Assembly (NCBI GenBank): GCA_023442085.1
Contig: JAEZMT010000414.1
Coordinates: 1-5,431 of the forward strand
DNA length: 5,431 bases
Reading direction: 5' to 3'
Origin: Pseudomonadota bacterium
GTDB taxonomy: Bacteria; Pseudomonadota; Alphaproteobacteria; Rhizobiales; Xanthobacteraceae
Each line of letters opens with the position of its first letter. The first letter of the stretch is position 1. Both the position numbers and the translations under genes were made by a program. This document shows positions 1 through 4,957 of the stretch, piece by piece. Below the pieces are notes generated by a model. It searched no databases. It was given only the letters and a program-made list of their open reading frames with translations, and was not told where the DNA came from.

Positions 1-354
1 TTCCTCACCGGCATCCGCCACATGGACGTGCAGAACCTGTTCGACGCCGCAGGGCTGGAGGTGGTGCTGCGGCGGCATCCGCAGGTCGTGGGCTTCACCT
101 GCGGCCATGTGCACCGGGCGGTGACGACCACCTTCGCCGGTATCGCCGCCACCATCGCCCCCGCGCCGGCCCATTCCGTGAGCCTCGCACTCGACCCAGC
201 CGCGCCGCCCACTTTCCATATGGAGCCGCCCAGCCTGTCGCTGCATCTGTTCGCGGAGGGGCGGCTCGTAACCCATCGCAGCTTCATCGGCGGCTTTTCC
301 GGCCCGCATCCCTTCTTCGGGCCGGACGGCAGGGCCATCGGCACGCCGCAGTGA
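1..354 (+). CDS. Metallophosphoesterase, cyclic-nucleotide phosphodiesterase-like (C-terminal part)
   Basis: The 5' end lies outside the window; 117 codons remain in frame, ending at TGA 352-354. The visible part starts with FLTGIRHMD, the stretch that in class III phosphodiesterases (CpdA/Icc-like) normally follows an HHPP metal-binding motif, here cut off. The GHVH motif at visible residues 35-38 (FTCGHVHR) supplies the last metal-ligand histidines of the calcineurin-like fold. The tail (PSLSLHLF, LVTHRSFIGGFSGPHPFF) resembles alphaproteobacterial phosphodiesterases of this family. Family members hydrolyse phosphodiesters, including 3',5'-cAMP, at a binuclear metal centre in the cytoplasm; the substrate here cannot be read from this fragment. 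It converges on hemA and shares the hairpin between them. The family is well supported; cAMP as substrate is inference. Confidence 0.85.
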   Translation, partial: FLTGIRHMDVQNLFDAAGLEVVLRRHPQVVGFTCGHVHRAVTTTFAGIAATIAPAPAHSVSLALDPAAPPTFHMEPPSLSLHLFAEGRLVTHRSFIGGFSGPHPFFGPDGRAIGTPQ

Positions 355-370
355 GCGCCACCAACAAAAA

Positions 371-389
371 GCCCCGGTCGAGCCGGGGC
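371..389 (-). terminator. Intrinsic terminator of hemA, shared between convergent genes
   Basis: A 7-bp perfect stem, GCCCCGG (371-377) and CCGGGGC (383-389), encloses a 5-nt loop. Read on the minus strand, a run of five T follows (complement of 366-370), a good intrinsic terminator for hemA. Read on the plus strand only CTTTC follows, so it is weaker for the phosphoesterase gene. Confidence 0.8.
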
Positions 390-421
390 CTTTCAGTCGG
401 GGAGGATAGGGTCAGCCGGCC

Positions 422-1705
422 TCAGCCGCCGGCCATGGGCAGCGGGATCGGGGCCGGGCCGGCCGCGGTGCTGCGCGAGGCCGTGTGCTGCGCCACGCGA
501 TCGGCATAGGGCAGCTCCAGCCGCTCCCACACGTCCGACAGAGCAGTCGCCAGATGGGCGATGAGCGCATCGTCATGGAACGGAGTGGGGGTGATGCGCA
601 GGCGCTCCGTGCCACGCGGAACGGTGGGGTAATTGATGGGCTGGATGTAGATGCCGTACTCGGCGAGCAGCAGGTCCGAGGCCATCTTGCAGGCCTTGGC
701 ATCGCCCACCATCACCGGGACGATGTGGGTAGGCGTCTCCATCTGCGGCAGGCCGGCGGCGGCCAGCGCCGCCTTGACCTTGGCCACCTGGGTGCGCTGG
801 CCGGTGCGCTCGGCTTGCGAATTCTTGAGGTGGCGCACCGAGGCGGTGGCCGCAGCGGCGACGGCCGGCGGCAGCGCGGTGGTGAAGATGAAGCCCGGCG
901 CATAGGAGCGCACGGCATCGATGACGAGGCGCTTGCCGGTGATGTAGCCGCCGACCACGCCGAAGGCCTTGCCCAGCGTGCCCTCGATCACGTCCACCCG
1001 GTGCATCACGCCGTCACGCTCGGCGACGCCGCCGCCGCGCTCGCCATACATGCCGACCGCATGCACCTCGTCGAGGTAGGTCATGGCGCCGTAGCGCTCG
1101 GCGAGGTCGCAGATGGCGCCGATGGGGGCGATGTCGCCATCCATGGAGTAGACGCTCTCGAACACCACGAGCTTGGGCCGGTCGCCCGCCGCCTTCAGCA
1201 GCTCTTCGAGATGGTCGAGGTCGTTGTGGCGGAAGATCGCCTTCTGCCGGCCACCGTGGCGGACGCCCTCGATCATGGAATTGTGGTTCAGCTCGTCCGA
1301 GATCACCACGCAGTCGGGGATCAGCTTGACGATGGTGGAGATGCCGGTGGCGTTGGAGATGTAGCCCGACGTGAAGACGAGGCCGGATTCCTTGCCGTGC
1401 AGGTCGGCCAGCTCGCGCTCCAGCATCACGATCTCATGGCTGTTGCCCGAGATGTTGCGGGTGCCGCCGGCACCGGCACCGCGCGCCTGGGCCGCCTCGC
1501 ACATGGCGGCGACCACGTCCGGGTGGCTGCCCATGCCGAGATAGTCGTTGGAGCACCACACCACGATATCGCGCGGGCCGCCCGGCGAATGCCACACCGC
1601 CCGCGGGAAGCGCGAGGCATCACGCTCGATCTCGGCGAAGGTGCGGTAGCGGCGCTCCTTGCGCAGGGCGTCGATGGCGTCGGCGAAAAAGGTATCGTAG
1701 GTCAT
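422..1705 (-). CDS. hemA: 5-aminolevulinate synthase
   Basis: Condenses glycine and succinyl-CoA to 5-aminolevulinate, the first and rate-setting step of tetrapyrrole synthesis in alphaproteobacteria (C4 route). It is a cytoplasmic, PLP-dependent, fold-type I homodimer. The 427-residue product matches the family along its whole length: WCSNDYLGMG (50-59), GAGAGGTRNISGN (76-88), HNSMIEG (141-147), FESVYSMDGD (182-191), LDEVHAVGMYG (211-221, with the PLP-ring aspartate D212 and H215), and EGTLGKAFG (241-249), where K246 is the PLP Schiff-base lysine, equivalent to K248 of Rhodobacter capsulatus. INYPTVPRGTERLRITPTP forms the C-terminal substrate region. The last 20 or so residues (Ala/Pro-rich, ending PLPMAGG) go beyond the shorter family members. 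The ATG at 1705-1703 has a weak AGGG Shine-Dalgarno 6 nt upstream. The FNR/FixK box upstream implies oxygen control. It appears monocistronic, with its own terminator at 371-389. Confidence 0.98.
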   Translation of the reverse strand: MTYDTFFADAIDALRKERRYRTFAEIERDASRFPRAVWHSPGGPRDIVVWCSNDYLGMGSHPDVVAAMCEAAQARGAGAGGTRNISGNSHEIVMLERELADLHGKESGLVFTSGYISNATGISTIVKLIPDCVVISDELNHNSMIEGVRHGGRQKAIFRHNDLDHLEELLKAAGDRPKLVVFESVYSMDGDIAPIGAICDLAERYGAMTYLDEVHAVGMYGERGGGVAERDGVMHRVDVIEGTLGKAFGVVGGYITGKRLVIDAVRSYAPGFIFTTALPPAVAAAATASVRHLKNSQAERTGQRTQVAKVKAALAAAGLPQMETPTHIVPVMVGDAKACKMASDLLLAEYGIYIQPINYPTVPRGTERLRITPTPFHDDALIAHLATALSDVWERLELPYADRVAQHTASRSTAAGPAPIPLPMAGG

Positions 1706-1756
1706 TCCGAACCCTGCGGCGGCAGACGGGATCGCGGGTGGATCCTCATTGTTCTA

Positions 1757-1764
1757 AGATTATG
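1757..1764 (-). promoter_or_regulatory. Candidate -10 element of the hemA promoter
   Basis: Read on the minus strand, 1764-1757 gives CATAATCT, with two overlapping -10-like hexamers (CATAAT 1764-1759 and TAATCT 1762-1757). Either predicts a transcription start near 1750-1752, about 45 nt upstream of the hemA ATG. This puts the FNR/FixK box centre at about -40 to -41.5, the class II activator position. The -10 was picked by eye; the agreement in spacing is the main support. Confidence 0.55.
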
Positions 1765-1784
1765 TGGCCAGCTTGCTCCTTGTA

Positions 1785-1798
1785 TTGATACCAATCAA
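1785..1798 (-). promoter_or_regulatory. FNR/FixK-family binding site upstream of hemA
   Basis: TTGAT-ACCA-ATCAA is a perfect match to the FNR/FixK/Anr consensus TTGAT-N4-ATCAA. It lies 80 bp upstream of the hemA start codon and about 41 bp upstream of the predicted transcription start. FNR/FixK-type control of hemA is established in relatives (FnrL in Rhodobacter; an FNR-like site at Bradyrhizobium hemA). The site therefore probably raises heme precursor supply at low oxygen. Which regulator binds cannot be told from the site. Confidence 0.85.
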
Positions 1799-1951
1799 GT
1801 ACCGAGCGCGACGCGCGGCGATCCGGCGCAACCCCGTGCCGGGACTGCACAAATGCCGCAGCGCAACAGGCCACGCGGAAGACGGTAGCCATTGAGCCTC
1901 GCGGGAAGCTTGCACGAAACCGGCGGCATCAGGCGGATCGCGCGGCAAGCT

Positions 1952-1981
1952 GCGCGCAGGCGTCAGACCTGCCCTGCGCGC
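1952..1981. repeat. 9-bp perfect inverted repeat in the hemA-odc intergenic region
   Basis: GCGCGCAGG (1952-1960) and CCTGCGCGC (1973-1981) are perfect reverse complements around a 12-nt spacer. No T-run follows on either strand, so it is not a clear intrinsic terminator. It ends 5 bp before the second FNR/FixK-like box. It may be an operator, a structural element, or chance in GC-rich DNA. Apart from this repeat I see nothing definite in 1800-1986. Confidence 0.5.
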
Positions 1982-1986
1982 GTGCA

Positions 1987-2000
1987 CTGATCTTCATCAA
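1987..2000 (+). promoter_or_regulatory. Second FNR/FixK-like box, on the odc side
   Basis: CTGAT-CTTC-ATCAA matches TTGAT-N4-ATCAA at nine of ten fixed positions. It lies just upstream of the candidate odc promoter. If the -10 is CTACAT (2031-2036), the box centre sits near -50. If a weaker TACGAA (2021-2026) is used, it sits near -40, the class II position. Control of odc from this site is inferred from position only. Confidence 0.55.
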
Positions 2001-2007
2001 ATTGCCC

Positions 2008-2036
2008 CTTGCGAAGGCGGTACGAATCCCCTACAT
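2008..2036 (+). promoter_or_regulatory. Candidate sigma-70-type promoter of the odc transcript
   Basis: CTTGCG (2008-2013) and CTACAT (2031-2036), with a 17-bp spacer, resemble the alphaproteobacterial pattern CTTGAC-N17-CTATAT at four and five of six positions. The predicted start is near 2043, which gives an untranslated leader of about 490 nt before odc. This was chosen by eye in GC-rich DNA. Confidence 0.4.
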
Positions 2037-2176
2037 CCCCCTTGCCCAAATTCGCACGTGCCTGTGGTCGCGTGTCGGTCGGTAGGATCTCCGGACAAGA
2101 GGCCGGAAAGCTGCCAGGACGATCGACAAGCCGGAGGGAACCGGCCCACCCCGCTCCTCAATGCGGGGGACGTGAC

Positions 2177-2239
2177 TTGAAGCAACGACGTAAGGGCTTT
2201 TTTGGTCTCGGTCGCCCCTCCAAAGGGCGGCGTTACTAA
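2177..2239 (+). CDS. Candidate leader peptide in the odc leader
   Basis: A TTG start at 2177 opens a 20-codon frame ending at TAA 2237-2239. Its product is strongly basic, with RRKGFFGLG followed by RPSKGRRY at the C terminus. A purine-rich GCGGGGGA (2163-2170) lies 6 nt upstream and could act as a ribosome binding site, though it also forms the 3' arm of a hairpin. An in-frame GTG at 2072 would give a longer peptide. Codons are unlike the neighbouring genes (TTT TTT, GGT, CGA, CGT, AAA, stop TAA). This fits either RNA-level constraint or a regulatory peptide. In Escherichia coli, speF is controlled by the arginine-rich, ornithine-sensing leader peptide SpeFL; a functional parallel is possible but there is no clear sequence match. 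It could simply be an open frame inside a conserved RNA. Confidence 0.35.
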   Translation: MKQRRKGFFGLGRPSKGRRY

Positions 2240-2521
2240 AGAGGCACTACATCTTGCCGGCCGTGCGGAGCGGGACTCTCCCTCTCCAATCGTGCGCAGT
2301 CGTCCTCGCTCCTGCTTTGCCTTGCGGCCAAGCGGGCGGTTCTGCTGCCGTTCGGTCCGATGATGCGGCCGGGTAAAGCCCCGGCGAAGCGGGTACGGCC
2401 CGCAGACGGTCGGCGTGTCCACATCGCCGGGCGAATGCGAGCGCGTGCCCCGGGCTCTCCCTGAAAGGAGCGTCCGTCCTGTCGTCGCGCAGATCCCTGC
2501 GCTTCACTGGCTTCAGGTCAC

Positions 2522-2529
2522 GGGGAGGT
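2522..2529 (+). promoter_or_regulatory. Shine-Dalgarno of odc
   Basis: GGGGAGGT (2522-2529) ends 4 nt before the ATG at 2534. It fixes the start: the same frame has a stop at 2462-2464 and no ATG, GTG or TTG codon between that stop and 2534. Confidence 0.9.
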
Positions 2530-2533
2530 ATCC

Positions 2534-3664
2534 ATGACCGATCGCATCCGCGAATTCCTGCGCACCCGGCGAGAGGATGGCCCCTGCGTGGTGGTGGACC
2601 TCGACGTGGTCCGTACCAACTATCTCTCGTTCGCCCGCGCGCTGCCGGACACCCGCGTGTTCTATGCCGTGAAGGCGAACCCCGATGCCGCCATCCTGAC
2701 GGCGCTGGAGGAGCTCGGCTCCTCGTTCGACTGCGCCTCCACCGGCGAGATCGACATGGTGCTCGCCACCGGCGCGGGCGCCGACCGCATCTCCTTCGGC
2801 AACACCATCAAGAAGGAGCGCGACATCGAGCGCGCCTTCAAGCTGGGCGTGCGCCTGTTCGCCGTCGATTCCTACGAGGAAGTCGAGAAGATCGCCCGCG
2901 TCGCCCCCGGCGCCAAGGTGTTCTGCCGCATCCTCTGCGACGGTGCCGGCGCCGAATGGCCGCTGTCGCGCAAGTTCGGCTGCGAGCCGGAGATGGCCGC
3001 GGACGTGCTGGAGCACGCCCATCGCCTCGGCCTCGCCGCCTATGGCGTGTCCTTCCACGTGGGTTCGCAGCAGAAGAACGTGCACGCCTGGGACGGCGCG
3101 CTCGCCTCTGCCGCAGCGATCTTCCGCGCCTGCGCCGAGCGGGGCATCTCGCTGTCCATGGTCAATCTGGGCGGCGGCTTCCCCACCCGCTACCTGCAGG
3201 ACGTGCCGGGCGCCATCTCCTATGGCGAGGCGATCTTCGCCTCCCTGCGCCGCCACTTCGGCAATGCGATCCCGGAGACCATCATGGAGCCCGGCCGCGG
3301 CATGGTGGGCAATGCCGGCCTGATCGAGACCGAGGTCGTCCTCATCTCGAAGAAGTCCGAGCAGGACGCCATGCGTTGGGTCTATCTCGACATCGGCAAG
3401 TTCGGCGGTCTCGCCGAGACGATGGACGAGGCGATCCGCTACCCGCTGCGCACCCCGCGCGACGGCGACGACACCGCCCCCTGCGTGCTCGCCGGCCCGA
3501 CCTGCGATTCGGCCGACGTGATGTATGAGAAGACCCCGGTCGAGCTGCCGCTTTCGCTCTCCATCGGCGACAAGATCATCATCGAGGCCTGCGGCGCCTA
3601 CACCACCACCTATTCGGCGGTGGCGTTCAACGGCTTCCCGCCGCTGAAGTCCTACGTGATCTGA
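2534..3664 (+). CDS. odc: Ornithine decarboxylase (fold-type III; possibly ornithine/lysine)
   Basis: Decarboxylates L-ornithine to putrescine, the entry step of polyamine synthesis; some family members also take lysine. The 376-residue product has the usual length of bacterial alanine-racemase-fold decarboxylases. The N-terminal PLP barrel shows VFYAVKANPD (42-51) with the PLP lysine K47, FDCAST (66-71), HVGSQ (175-179), NLGGGFPTRY (211-220, phosphate-binding glycines) and MEPGRGMVG (251-259). The C-terminal domain has GPTCDSADVMYE (321-332), holding catalytic C324 and D325, and EACGAYTTTYS (351-361). These residues mark the ornithine decarboxylase branch rather than diaminopimelate decarboxylase. 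The enzyme is expected to be a cytoplasmic dimer with active sites at the interface. Expression is probably set through the long leader upstream. Homospermidine synthase, which uses its product, lies about 1.3 kb downstream on the other strand. Lysine activity cannot be judged from sequence alone. Confidence 0.95.
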   Translation: MTDRIREFLRTRREDGPCVVVDLDVVRTNYLSFARALPDTRVFYAVKANPDAAILTALEELGSSFDCASTGEIDMVLATGAGADRISFGNTIKKERDIERAFKLGVRLFAVDSYEEVEKIARVAPGAKVFCRILCDGAGAEWPLSRKFGCEPEMAADVLEHAHRLGLAAYGVSFHVGSQQKNVHAWDGALASAAAIFRACAERGISLSMVNLGGGFPTRYLQDVPGAISYGEAIFASLRRHFGNAIPETIMEPGRGMVGNAGLIETEVVLISKKSEQDAMRWVYLDIGKFGGLAETMDEAIRYPLRTPRDGDDTAPCVLAGPTCDSADVMYEKTPVELPLSLSIGDKIIIEACGAYTTTYSAVAFNGFPPLKSYVI

Positions 3665-3665
3665 G

Positions 3666-3682
3666 GGCGGCTTCGCGCCGCC
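3666..3682 (+). terminator. Hairpin just after odc, possible weak terminator
   Basis: GGCGGC (3666-3671) and GCCGCC (3677-3682) form a 6-bp perfect stem with a TTCGC loop, beginning 2 nt after the odc stop. No T-run follows (TAAGATTCC), so intrinsic termination would be weak and 3'-end protection is equally possible. Its GCGGCTTCGC core resembles the reverse complement of the downstream 35-bp repeats with a shortened loop. Confidence 0.45.
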
Positions 3683-3698
3683 TAAGATTCCTGAGCCT

Positions 3699-3803
3699 GC
3701 GCGGCGCCTGAGCGAAGCCACGCAGAATGATCCGCGCGGCGCTTGAGCGAAGCCGCGTAAATCCGCCCGCGCGGCGCCCGAGCGTATTCCGCGACCCGGC
3801 CGC
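3699..3803. repeat. Three tandem hairpin-forming repeats, 35-bp period
   Basis: Copies begin at 3699, 3734 and 3769, exactly 35 bp apart, each opening with GCGCGGCGC. Copies 1 and 2 share the 25-26 bp core to about 3724 and 3759 with three differences; copy 3 diverges after the GAGCG at 3779-3783. Copy 2 folds as CGCGGC (3735-3740) with GCCGCG (3752-3757). Copy 1 has one mismatch in the same stem, and copy 3 pairs CGCGG with CCGCG. This looks like a small REP-like palindromic array in the odc 3' region. The spacing is not a multiple of three and no gene covers it. Possible roles are mRNA 3'-end protection, transcription damping, or a passive repeat family. Confidence 0.75.
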
Positions 3804-3846
3804 ACAAGGTCCCCCAGCATCGGCATCCCGCCGTCCGGGGCATGAG

Positions 3847-3864
3847 GAGGGGATGTCTCCCCTC
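3847..3864 (+). repeat. Perfect 7-bp hairpin upstream of the GNAT gene
   Basis: GAGGGGA (3847-3853) pairs with TCCCCTC (3858-3864) around a TGTC tetraloop. The sequence after it is CGTCTTCC, pyrimidine-rich but not a T-run, so it could be a weak terminator for odc read-through. Its 5' arm overlaps an AGGAGG (3845-3850) that has no well-spaced start codon. The rest of 3804-3955 shows nothing recognisable except the GNAT ribosome binding site AGGAG at 3945-3949. Confidence 0.45.
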
Positions 3865-3955
3865 GTCTTCCGCACCCGTCCTGAAGGCATTTCGCCTGGC
3901 TGTGATGCAGCCGGGGCGGGCTTCTTCACCTCTCACGTTGGCGCAGGAGTTGCCG

Positions 3956-4510
3956 ATGACCGAGATCGTGCTTGAATCCGTGGAAGATGCGGCCCCCCGC
4001 GAGGCCCTGCTCGACCTCACCATGGGCGAGGGGCGCAAGGCCAAGTCCTCCGAGCGTCTGCGCGAGGGCCGCCTGCCGGCGGAGGGCCTCGCCTTCTCCG
4101 CCCACGGCCCGGACGGCCGGCTGGCGGGGACCGTGCGGCTGTGGAACGTGACGGCGGGCCCCGCGCGTCCGGCGCTCCTCCTCGGGCCGCTCGCGGTCCA
4201 TCCCTGGTTCCGCGCCCACGGGCTCGGCGGCGCCATGATGCGCACCTCCATCGCGGCGGCCCGGGCCAAGGGCCACGGCGCCATCCTGCTGGTGGGCGAT
4301 GCGGCCTATTACGAGCGCTTCGGCTTCTCCGCGGAGAAGACCGGCGAGCTGTGGATGCCCGGCGCCTATGACCGCAACCGCCTGCTGGCGCTGGAGCTGA
4401 AGGCCGGCGCGCTGGACGGCGCTCGCGGCCTCATCAGCCCCACCGGCGCCCGCATCGCGCTGCCGTCGCTGCAGGAGCTTCTTGCGCCGGTGCTGCTGAA
4501 GACGGCCTGA
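3956..4510 (+). CDS. GNAT-family N-acetyltransferase, YhbS-like
   Basis: A predicted acetyl-CoA-dependent N-acetyltransferase of 184 residues; the acceptor is unknown. The first half carries the family block RKAKSSERLREGRLPAEGLAFSA (27-49) and GTVRLWNV (58-65). The acetyl-CoA pyrophosphate loop is in LLLGPLAV (75-81 and on) followed by RAHGLGG (86-92). GHGAILLVGDAAYYERFGFS (106-125) is the conserved strand and helix near the acceptor site. The pattern fits the COG3153/YhbS group. The start at 3956 is chosen because AGGAG (3945-3949) sits 6 nt upstream and family similarity begins there; the frame stays open to an ATG at 3842, but that adds 38 non-conserved residues. It is co-directional with odc but separated by about 290 bp with repeats and hairpins, so a shared transcript is uncertain. 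A role in polyamine acetylation is suggested only by location. Confidence 0.85.
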   Translation: MTEIVLESVEDAAPREALLDLTMGEGRKAKSSERLREGRLPAEGLAFSAHGPDGRLAGTVRLWNVTAGPARPALLLGPLAVHPWFRAHGLGGAMMRTSIAAARAKGHGAILLVGDAAYYERFGFSAEKTGELWMPGAYDRNRLLALELKAGALDGARGLISPTGARIALPSLQELLAPVLLKTA

Positions 4511-4524
4511 TCGCTCGCACAAAG

Positions 4525-4560
4525 AAAATCCCCGGCGCCATCCGTCGCGCCGGGGATTTT
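4525..4560. terminator. Strong bidirectional intrinsic terminator
   Basis: AAAATCCCCGGCGC (4525-4538) and GCGCCGGGGATTTT (4547-4560) form a 14-bp perfect stem around an 8-nt loop. The plus strand continues TGTTTTTG, and the minus strand ends in TTTTCTTT after the stem. It serves both the GNAT gene, whose stop is 15 nt upstream, and the converging yjbR-like gene. Confidence 0.95.
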
Positions 4561-4582
4561 TGTTTTTGCGTCGGGATTTGCG

Positions 4583-4921
4583 TCAGCCGCCCCGGCGCCG
4601 CTTCGGCTTGGGAGCGGCGAGGCGGTGCGCCGCCTGGAGCGCCGAGGCCAGCGTCGCCTCGTCCACCACGGTGAGGTCGCAGCGGGTCGCGCCCATCCGG
4701 CCCCAGCCGCCCGGAACCGGCGCGAAGGCGTCGGGCTCCTGCTCGCAATAGAAATCGCGCAGGTCGGGATCGAACATCAGATTGAGATCGCGCCCGCTCG
4801 GCCCCAGCGTCGCGAAGATCTTGCGGGGCGTGCGGAAGGCCGTTCGGTCGACATGCGGCGCCTCGCTCGCTTCGGGCAGAGCGAGGGCCATCTCCCGGAC
4901 ACGGGCGGCATCGACAGCCAT
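4583..4921 (-). CDS. MmcQ/YjbR-family protein
   Basis: A 112-residue protein of the small double-wing MmcQ/YjbR family (COG2315), often labelled DNA-binding although the function is not well established. Visible family features are the N-terminal helix VREMALALPEASEAPHVDRTAFR (8-30), the KIFATLGPSGRDLNLMFDP strand region (34-52), and GGWGRMGATRCDL (71-83) followed by the VDEATL helix start (85-90). The C terminus is a basic tail, KPKRRRGG, which could contact nucleic acid. AAAGGAGG (complement of 4928-4935), 6 nt before the ATG, supports the start. It lies 36 bp downstream of the homospermidine synthase stop and is probably co-transcribed with it. A perfect hairpin in that gap pairs its Shine-Dalgarno. 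No direct link to polyamines is known to me. Confidence 0.85.
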   Translation of the reverse strand: MAVDAARVREMALALPEASEAPHVDRTAFRTPRKIFATLGPSGRDLNLMFDPDLRDFYCEQEPDAFAPVPGGWGRMGATRCDLTVVDEATLASALQAAHRLAAPKPKRRRGG

Positions 4922-4922
4922 G

Positions 4923-4950
4923 GAAGGCCTCCTTTGGACGGGAGGCCTTC
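4923..4950 (-). promoter_or_regulatory. Hairpin sequestering the Shine-Dalgarno of the yjbR-like gene
   Basis: GAAGGCCTCC (4923-4932) and GGAGGCCTTC (4941-4950) are perfect 10-bp reverse complements with an 8-nt loop. In the minus-strand transcript the 3' arm holds the GGAGG of the yjbR-like ribosome binding site, and the ATG begins 1 nt after the stem. The stem would block ribosome entry unless opened, for example by ribosomes finishing the upstream homospermidine synthase, whose stop ends 7 nt before the stem. It could also act as a 3'-end structure for that gene; there is no T-run. Confidence 0.75.
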
Positions 4951-4957
4951 GCAGGCC

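Larger units (their letters stand above)
2044..2533 (+). promoter_or_regulatory. Long structured 5' leader of odc, probable speF-type element
   Basis: About 490 nt without a convincing long gene precede ornithine decarboxylase. Alphaproteobacterial odc/speF genes are known to carry a structured cis-regulatory leader, the speF motif; position and gene context fit it, but I could not run a covariance search. Stems visible: TCCGG/CCGGA (2090-2094/2103-2107), GCCGG/CCGGC (2130-2134/2141-2145), CCCCGC/GCGGGG (2149-2154/2163-2168), CGCCC/GGGCG (2213-2217/2225-2229), GCCGGG/CCCGGC (2368-2373/2380-2385), GCGGG/CCCGC (2389-2393/2399-2403) and GCGCAG/CTGCGC with an ATCC loop (2487-2492/2497-2502). GGGC at 2194-2197 and at 2225-2228 could compete for GCCC 2214-2217. 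CCTCC at 2217-2221 could pair with the odc GGAGG. No stem is followed by a T-run, so control by translation or Rho is likelier than intrinsic attenuation. The ligand is unknown; polyamine or ornithine feedback is the obvious guess. Confidence 0.55.

Noticed and set aside
485..1888. Long open frame on the plus strand opposite hemA (467 codons)
   Set aside because: It lies antisense to the unmistakable hemA, has low-complexity Ala/Gly/His/Asp-rich content typical of an antisense frame in GC-rich DNA, and matches no family I recognise.
1760..1987. Minus-strand open frame of 75 codons upstream of hemA
   Set aside because: It would run through the hemA FNR/FixK box and its -10 region, and its composition looks non-coding.
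2149..2203. Intrinsic attenuator in the odc leader using the six-T run at 2198-2203
   Set aside because: The strongest nearby stem (2149-2168) ends 29 nt before the T-run and no GC stem directly abuts it, so it does not look like a terminator.
1997..2422. Minus-strand open frame across the odc leader (141 codons)
   Set aside because: It is antisense to the structured leader, has no ribosome binding site I can see and no recognisable domain.
2513..3826. Long open frame on the minus strand opposite odc (437 codons)
   Set aside because: It is antisense to a complete ornithine decarboxylase, runs through the non-coding repeats, and has shadow-frame composition with no recognisable domain.
3842..3955. 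N-terminal extension of the GNAT protein from an ATG at 3842
   Set aside because: The 38 extra residues are not family-like and there is a well-spaced AGGAG for the start at 3956.
3853..3975. 40-codon frame after AGGAGG at 3845-3850, overlapping the GNAT start
   Set aside because: Only 2 nt separate AGGAGG from the ATG at 3853, the start sits in a perfect hairpin, and the peptide resembles nothing known.
3926..4522. Minus-strand open frame opposite the GNAT gene (198 codons)
   Set aside because: It overlaps the GNAT gene entirely, is rich in Gly/Arg/Gln as expected of an antisense frame, and has no family match.
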